From NCBI GenBank assembly GCA_037954325.1, contig JBBMNZ010000001.1, positions 20,813,258-20,877,257 of the forward strand: a DNA stretch of 64,000 nt. The letters are read 5' to 3'. The notes beneath the pieces were generated by a model that ran no database searches, had not been told where the DNA came from, and saw nothing but the letters and a program-made list of their open reading frames with translations. This DNA is from Fistularia commersonii (taxonomy: Eukaryota > Chordata > Actinopteri > Syngnathiformes > Fistulariidae). Both the position numbers and the translations under genes were made by a program. This document shows, one piece after another, positions 58,806 to 64,000 of the stretch; within the stretch, counting starts at the first letter, position 1, and the number at the start of each line of letters is the position of its first letter.

Positions 58806-59974
58806 AGAAGTCAAACTATTTCCTAACTGATGTGATGTTTGATCCAGAAACTACTTGAGGAATCATTACAAGTGACATTTTTCTTATAGGAGACATGAAT
58901 ATGATGAAGAGTTCACAGATGGAAAAGGATGGATGGGACATTCAGGGACTACTGCTGATTTTTATGATGCATGTTTAAGATTTATAGAATAATTAAGGAA
59001 ATTATCAGCACATGACAAAATGGAGAGCTTGCATTCAAATTCATATTTTTGTTTCCCCTCATAAAATGGTTCAGGGATCTCTTCAGCCTATAAATCTGCG
59101 CTGAATGCCCCGCTCCGGATTCCCATTGGTTCCAATCTTTAACTTTAATGCAGCCATGAAGAGTGGAGAGAAACCACGCAACATCAAAAGTGTCCAGGAG
59201 CTTCTTGTCGTGACGTCTGGAAAATAATCCACCTCCCATAATCCTCAGACGCACGAAGATAAACGTGAAGCCATCCTGCATTCACACACTCATCTTTCAG
59301 TCCTCAGAGTCAATGGCAGGTCATAAGTACCTTTCAGGAAGCCTCTTCATATGACGGATGCCCGTGCACCTCCATGATGCACTTCTATAAACACGAGATG
59401 GCTTTGGGCGTCTTGGCCTTTTATTATTCATTGACCTCCAATTGTAATTGAGAGGATGGAGAATGACAGCGGAGCGGCTCTGTTCGCTGGGCCTCAGTGA
59501 AATCATTATGTCTCACCAACGAGAGCGGCCGTAAAATATAGCCGCGGTAGGCGGCGAGGATGAATACTGTCGAGGAGGCAGAGCCATAAATTGGGTTCAG
59601 AATCGGGGAGTTGATGGGAGAGAGCACCTAATGAAAGAGAACTTTATTGACTTCGGAGTGATGAAGCACCACCGAAGGATACACATAATACACATGTTCA
59701 GACCCGTCACAGGTTTCAGAGGGGCTGAGCGACAGCTTTCATTCTCGAGCCTTCTGTTACTTTAGGTGATTTACCGAGCGCTGCTACGGAGCCCCAGTTG
59801 GTTGTCTCACAGGGTGGCGGGATGTAAACAAACCTAAACTACAGCTGTTGGAAGTCAAGACAGCAAAGCGTCTCGCAGCCATCAACTCCACTTCGCAAAT
59901 GATAATATACATATATCAAGTGCACCAAGATTGATAGGGTGAATTGTTGGATTTCTCCATATACGTTCCCGTGA

Positions 59975-60090
59975 TGGATGTGTCCAGGGTGAAACCTCTC
60001 GCCCAATGACAGCTGGGAAAGGCTGCAGCATGCCAGCCACCCCGAATGCAGGATAAACAGTAAAGATAATGAATGAATGACTTTTTTCCC
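59975..60090 (+). repeat. teleost SINE/LINE-tail repeat, plus orientation
   Basis: GTCCAGGGTGAAACCTCTCG, CCCAATGACAGCTGGGAAAG and a CAGGATAAACAGTAAAGAT-AATGAATGAATG tail form the same module seen in reverse at 22770-22900. Confidence 0.65.
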
Positions 60091-61354
60091 CATTGAAATG
60101 GAATGACGATATGATGATATGAGTTTAATCACATCTCAAGGGTCCGGCACAGATTTAAGGAACAGAGAAACGTTATGCTGTTTTTGTCATTGTCACCTCA
60201 GCTGGTTGGATAACAGCTCAGAAAAAGTCCATCTAAGCACGTTCACTTGTATCAACAAAAGCTTGATGACAGAGAATCAGACAGAATGAGAGGAAAGGGG
60301 GGAGAAGATGTAGGTGAAAGCAGCCGTGGTGTCTGGTTTGGAGACACTGAGGAGAAGAGAGGAGGCAGAGCTGGAGGCAGCTGAAATGGAGGTGTGGAGG
60401 TTCCTCTTTGGGAGTGACGAGGATTGAGAGGATCTAAGGGACAAGTGCATGTTAGATGTTCTGGAAATAAAGTAAGACTGAAATGGTTTCGAACATGGAC
60501 AGAGGAGGGATGGTGAAGATCTGGCTAGAAGGATGCTGAGGTTGGTGGAGGTCCAGGGGAAGCCCAGAGAGGAGGTTTATTGATGGAGAGAGCAGCCCAA
60601 AGGAATAGAAGATACCAATAAACGCTGAAAGGATGTTCGTAAATGTTTGAATGCGAGTTGTGTAAACCATCTTGTGCTGTTCCCGCTGCGTCTGCTGAGC
60701 TCCAGGGCTTCCTGAGCACCACTTTAACAGCAGCATTAAAAAAAAAGATATATACATTTCCAATAACAAACGAACAGCTGTTAGGATGAATATGTAAAAC
60801 CTGGCGATGAGGAGAAAGCATTTTTGCATTATATCCCCCGATGTGGCCGTTCTTGTGAAATAGCCTCATATATATTAACTATCCCTGGAACGGTGTCTGC
60901 GAGATTGGTTCCTCCAGCAGCCTGAAGACACCCCAATTACGGTTTGGCAAAAACTAGATGTGTAACCCATTATTATTCCACGCCGCTTGAAGCTGTAGAT
61001 TCCAATGTTGCTTTAACTGCAGGTCCCCGGCGGTCGGAGAGGTTTGGTACTTCCAGGCTGTGCCAGTAGAAACATTCACGATGTGCTTCGCTTATCTTTG
61101 ACAGTCGGTCCAGCAGGCCTGTAACCTCTGGCCAGGTTGGTTGGAATGTAAAGCGAATGGACACAAAAGCCTCACAAATGCTGGCACCACAGTTTGGATG
61201 GGATGCAGAGGGACATTGGATTTCACTCCAAGTTTTTCACACTTTGAATAAACATCATGAATTTGGTTCTAATAACACAAAATAATAAGGGATGGTAAAC
61301 GGTCTCCAGTTTCAAAACCCTTTATGCTGGATTACATTCATTCATTCACTCACA

Positions 61355-61450
61355 CAACTTCTCTGGCAGGGACAATTCAACATGCAAGGCAAGAGGAGCC
61401 TTGGAATCGAACTGCCAACCTTCTGATTGGAGGGGATTTTTGTCACTTTG
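61355..61450 (-). repeat. SINE-like fragment, reverse orientation
   Basis: GGAATCGAACTGCCAACCTTCTGATTGG resembles the reverse complement of the tRNA-like internal promoter part of the fish SINE family. It is short and decayed. Confidence 0.4.
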
Positions 61451-64000
61451 CAGGTGCTCGTGTCATGGATGTCCATCATGCCAATGTCTGCACCTGCTTC
61501 CTCCTGTTGGAGTGTATATACGATGTGTGAGTCCCTTGGTTGGCATCACTTTGTACCCCTTGCTTTGGCATTTAACTCTTTTTCTTGCTGTTTCCACGTT
61601 CATGTCAGAGTCAGGACTGTTTTTTTATTTGATTCCCATGTGTCACAGCACTTTCCTCTTTAAATTCTGTTCAGTTTCACACCAGGCCTGAGTTGTGCAT
61701 TTGGGCTGTATCACTCTTGTCCAGTCACCCGTTGCTTGTGTGCAGGTTGTTATGGAACATCTCAAGTGTCTCTTCCTGTGCAGCTTTTGGAAACATTCCC
61801 CTTCCCATTTACTTGCTTAATTTCGTTTTGTTTTTTTATTAGCACCTACCGTAAAACGCAATCATACTTTAGCGTCTCTGTGTTGAGTGTGGCTGTAATT
61901 CAACTATAAAATAAGCACAATACCTTTGAAGGAGAGAAGGATCCTGGCCGATCTTCGTCTCTGACCCTCTCCCCTTCTTTCCCTTGAGAGACGACAGAGG
62001 GAAACTTCGGCTCTCACCGAGGCTCTGGAGTGCGATGGCAGGGGGAGAAGCGAGACAAGGAAGTAAATGAGAGGAATACATTGAAATGCGACACGCCGTT
62101 CCCTCACATTCATCAGGAAGGGGAGCGTTTTTGTGCATTCTTCTCTCATCATATGGCATTATTGATTTTTGTGGTGCTTACAAGTTGCTCTGCAAATCCA
62201 CTGATAATGCAACCTGGCTGCACAAGACGGCGAGGCGCGGTAATTGTATGAGGTTATCAAAATGGAAAGACGAAAGCTATTTTCACGAGAGGTCTCAGAG
62301 GAACGACGAGCAGCGGCTGCGTATCGATTCTACCTCGCACTATCGCACCCTCTTACACGTAATGGCGAGCACAGAGACGACGTGTGGGACATTTCATTGA
62401 AAGGATTTCTCACTTTCAGTGGGTTTTCTCAAAAAAATTCCTCTAAAACGACATTTTAAATCACCGCTCTTCAAATCAGAAGGCCTTTCACCTCTGAGCT
62501 GCGTGGAACTAATGATTTCGTGTGGAGTTTGTCGTTTTGCAGCAGGTGTCAGAATGGCTCTCCCGCTGCAATTTTGGTTTCCATCAGCAGGAGCGGGACA
62601 GGCATTTAGACGAGCGGCTCCACAAGTCTCTTCCGAATGCGGGGAATTCCTCTCAGCCGCGCCGCGAAGCTGGCCATCGTGCACTCTGAGGTGTCTGAGC
62701 ACAAACAAACACAAGGAGCCTCAGCTGATGGAGGTCCAGCATCGCTCAGCCGATATGTGTGTGTTGGCTGGAGTCAACAGCCTAGAGAGAGATTTGTGGC
62801 AGAGACAAACACAAATACTGTATCATCTTATTCTCTCTCCTGGCGTGCACACACCTGGGAGCGCAGATGTGAGAATGGGAGTAAAAATAACGCAAAGGGA
62901 GTCGAAGAGAGACGAATTCCCGAGTGTGCTGATGATCCAGCGCGTGTTGGAAACTCCACGCAAGGATACTTTCACAGAGGTTGTGATCAGGTAGCGTGTG
63001 GATCATTAATGATGTTCGCAACTGCCATCCATTCGTGTCAAGTGATGGGAGGCTTCCGACATTTCTGTGGTGATATGTATGGAATGCGGTCCTTGTGGTG
63101 AGTTTGCCATCATCACTGTGGATCAGTCGTTTGGAACAGGATGTGAAAACACCACACGCGTCTGTCATATATTATCATTATTATTATATTATTTGACTAG
63201 TTGGAGTTAGTGAGCTCAATGCAGACAGATGAGGAGTTTGCTGCAGGGATTCTCTCACAGTGATTCAAATGTCCATAAAGATCTGCAGACAGTGAATACA
63301 TCGGTATTCAAAGCCTGCACGGGGCTTTATTTAGATCAGTGCAGAGGTGAAGAGGCACCTTCCATTAAGAAACTAAATAAAGCGGTAAGAGCCTTTTGTG
63401 GGGTTTTTGCAATTTAATGAGAGAACTCCCTGACAAACCCCGTTTTTGAAAAGGTATTTATTTGTTGACATAGACGCAGGAAAACACAGTGATGAAAATC
63501 TCTAATGAATCTTTCAAGCCGGCGCATCCCAGAACAGCAGGATGTCTCTTTGCACCCAAAAATGCCACTGCACTTGAGAACGCCAACATACTGACTGGCA
63601 GCGGGAGAAAATAAGAAAAAGATGTCCGATTCCAAAAGGAACCTGATTGTAAACCGATCACGGTCAGCACTGATGGGATCCAGAGTCCTGGCTTCTGTTT
63701 TCCAACACAGAACTCAAAGGCCTCTATGCGAAATTGCTCCATGACAATCATTGATGGCTGTATAAGTAAAAGAAGTCTGTGTTTCGGTGTGTGCTGCGGC
63801 ACAGCCTCGGGGGACCCCCTCTGTTTTTTCTGTTCTCTCTGCCTCCATTAATCAATTCCCAAAAAGAACGGTTCTCGCGGTGGCCTTCAAGACGTACCGA
63901 CTGTACTCAGTATGCTCAATACATGTACGCTGCACTATTCACCTCTGGAGTCTTTCTCACCATCCTGTACTCCTGCATTGAAAAGCAGGAATGTACTGCA

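Larger units (their letters stand above)
54230..64000. other. gene-poor region; no supported gene
   Basis: I find no set of exons here that joins into a recognisable protein on either strand. The content is mostly unique sequence with several old SINE-like copies, one perfect 14-bp inverted repeat at 56380-56411 and homopolymer runs. Some GC-balanced stretches (about 59380-59620 and 62460-62700) look unlike their surroundings and could be conserved non-coding elements, but nothing in the sequence alone proves it. An intron of a gene to the right of the window is also possible. Confidence 0.5.

Overview
The window is nuclear DNA from a ray-finned, most likely percomorph, fish. It has spliced genes with GT-AG introns that are mostly short, protein families matching vertebrate MTFR1L, SELENON, ZNF593, RLF, ZMPSTE24, ATP5IF1 and RPL13A, box C/D snoRNAs in ribosomal-protein introns, and the short tRNA-like and LINE repeats typical of teleosts. 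There is no prokaryotic or viral gene content. Most genes are visible only when exons are joined in phase by hand; the only long uninterrupted frame is the last exon of rlf. All gene names come from recognising family protein sequence, not from a database search.

Layout. 1-984 (-): 5' coding exons of mtfr1l, running off the left edge. 5461-14488 (+): a 15-exon LysM/GRAM/TLDc gene of the OXR1/NCOA7 family. 17161-22420 (-): selenon, convergent with the TLDc gene, with an in-frame UGA selenocysteine codon and a strong hairpin just after it. 23934-25074 (-): znf593, head to head with rlf. 25967-41769 (+): rlf, a very large C2H2 zinc-finger gene, followed in tandem by zmpste24 (43316-47076), atp5if1 (48726-49843) and rpl13a (50931-54185). 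rpl13a carries four intronic C/D snoRNAs. 54.2-64 kb holds no gene that I can support, only old repeats and non-coding sequence.

Biology. The genes are not an operon-like set. They are housekeeping or organelle genes: mitochondrial fission (mtfr1l), ER redox and calcium (selenon), oxidation resistance or V-ATPase regulation (TLDc gene), 60S ribosome biogenesis (znf593, rpl13a, snoRNAs), prelamin A maturation (zmpste24), ATP synthase inhibition (atp5if1) and transcription (rlf). From memory, the human counterparts of most of them lie on chromosome 1p34-p36, and SELENON followed by MTFR1L has the same order and orientation there. The TLDc gene between them has no human counterpart at that place that I know of, and may be a fourth 2R copy of OXR1/NCOA7/TLDC2 lost in mammals. 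The strongest points for a second look are that gene, the selenocysteine decoding region and GC-AG intron of selenon, and the duplicated snoRNAs in rpl13a.
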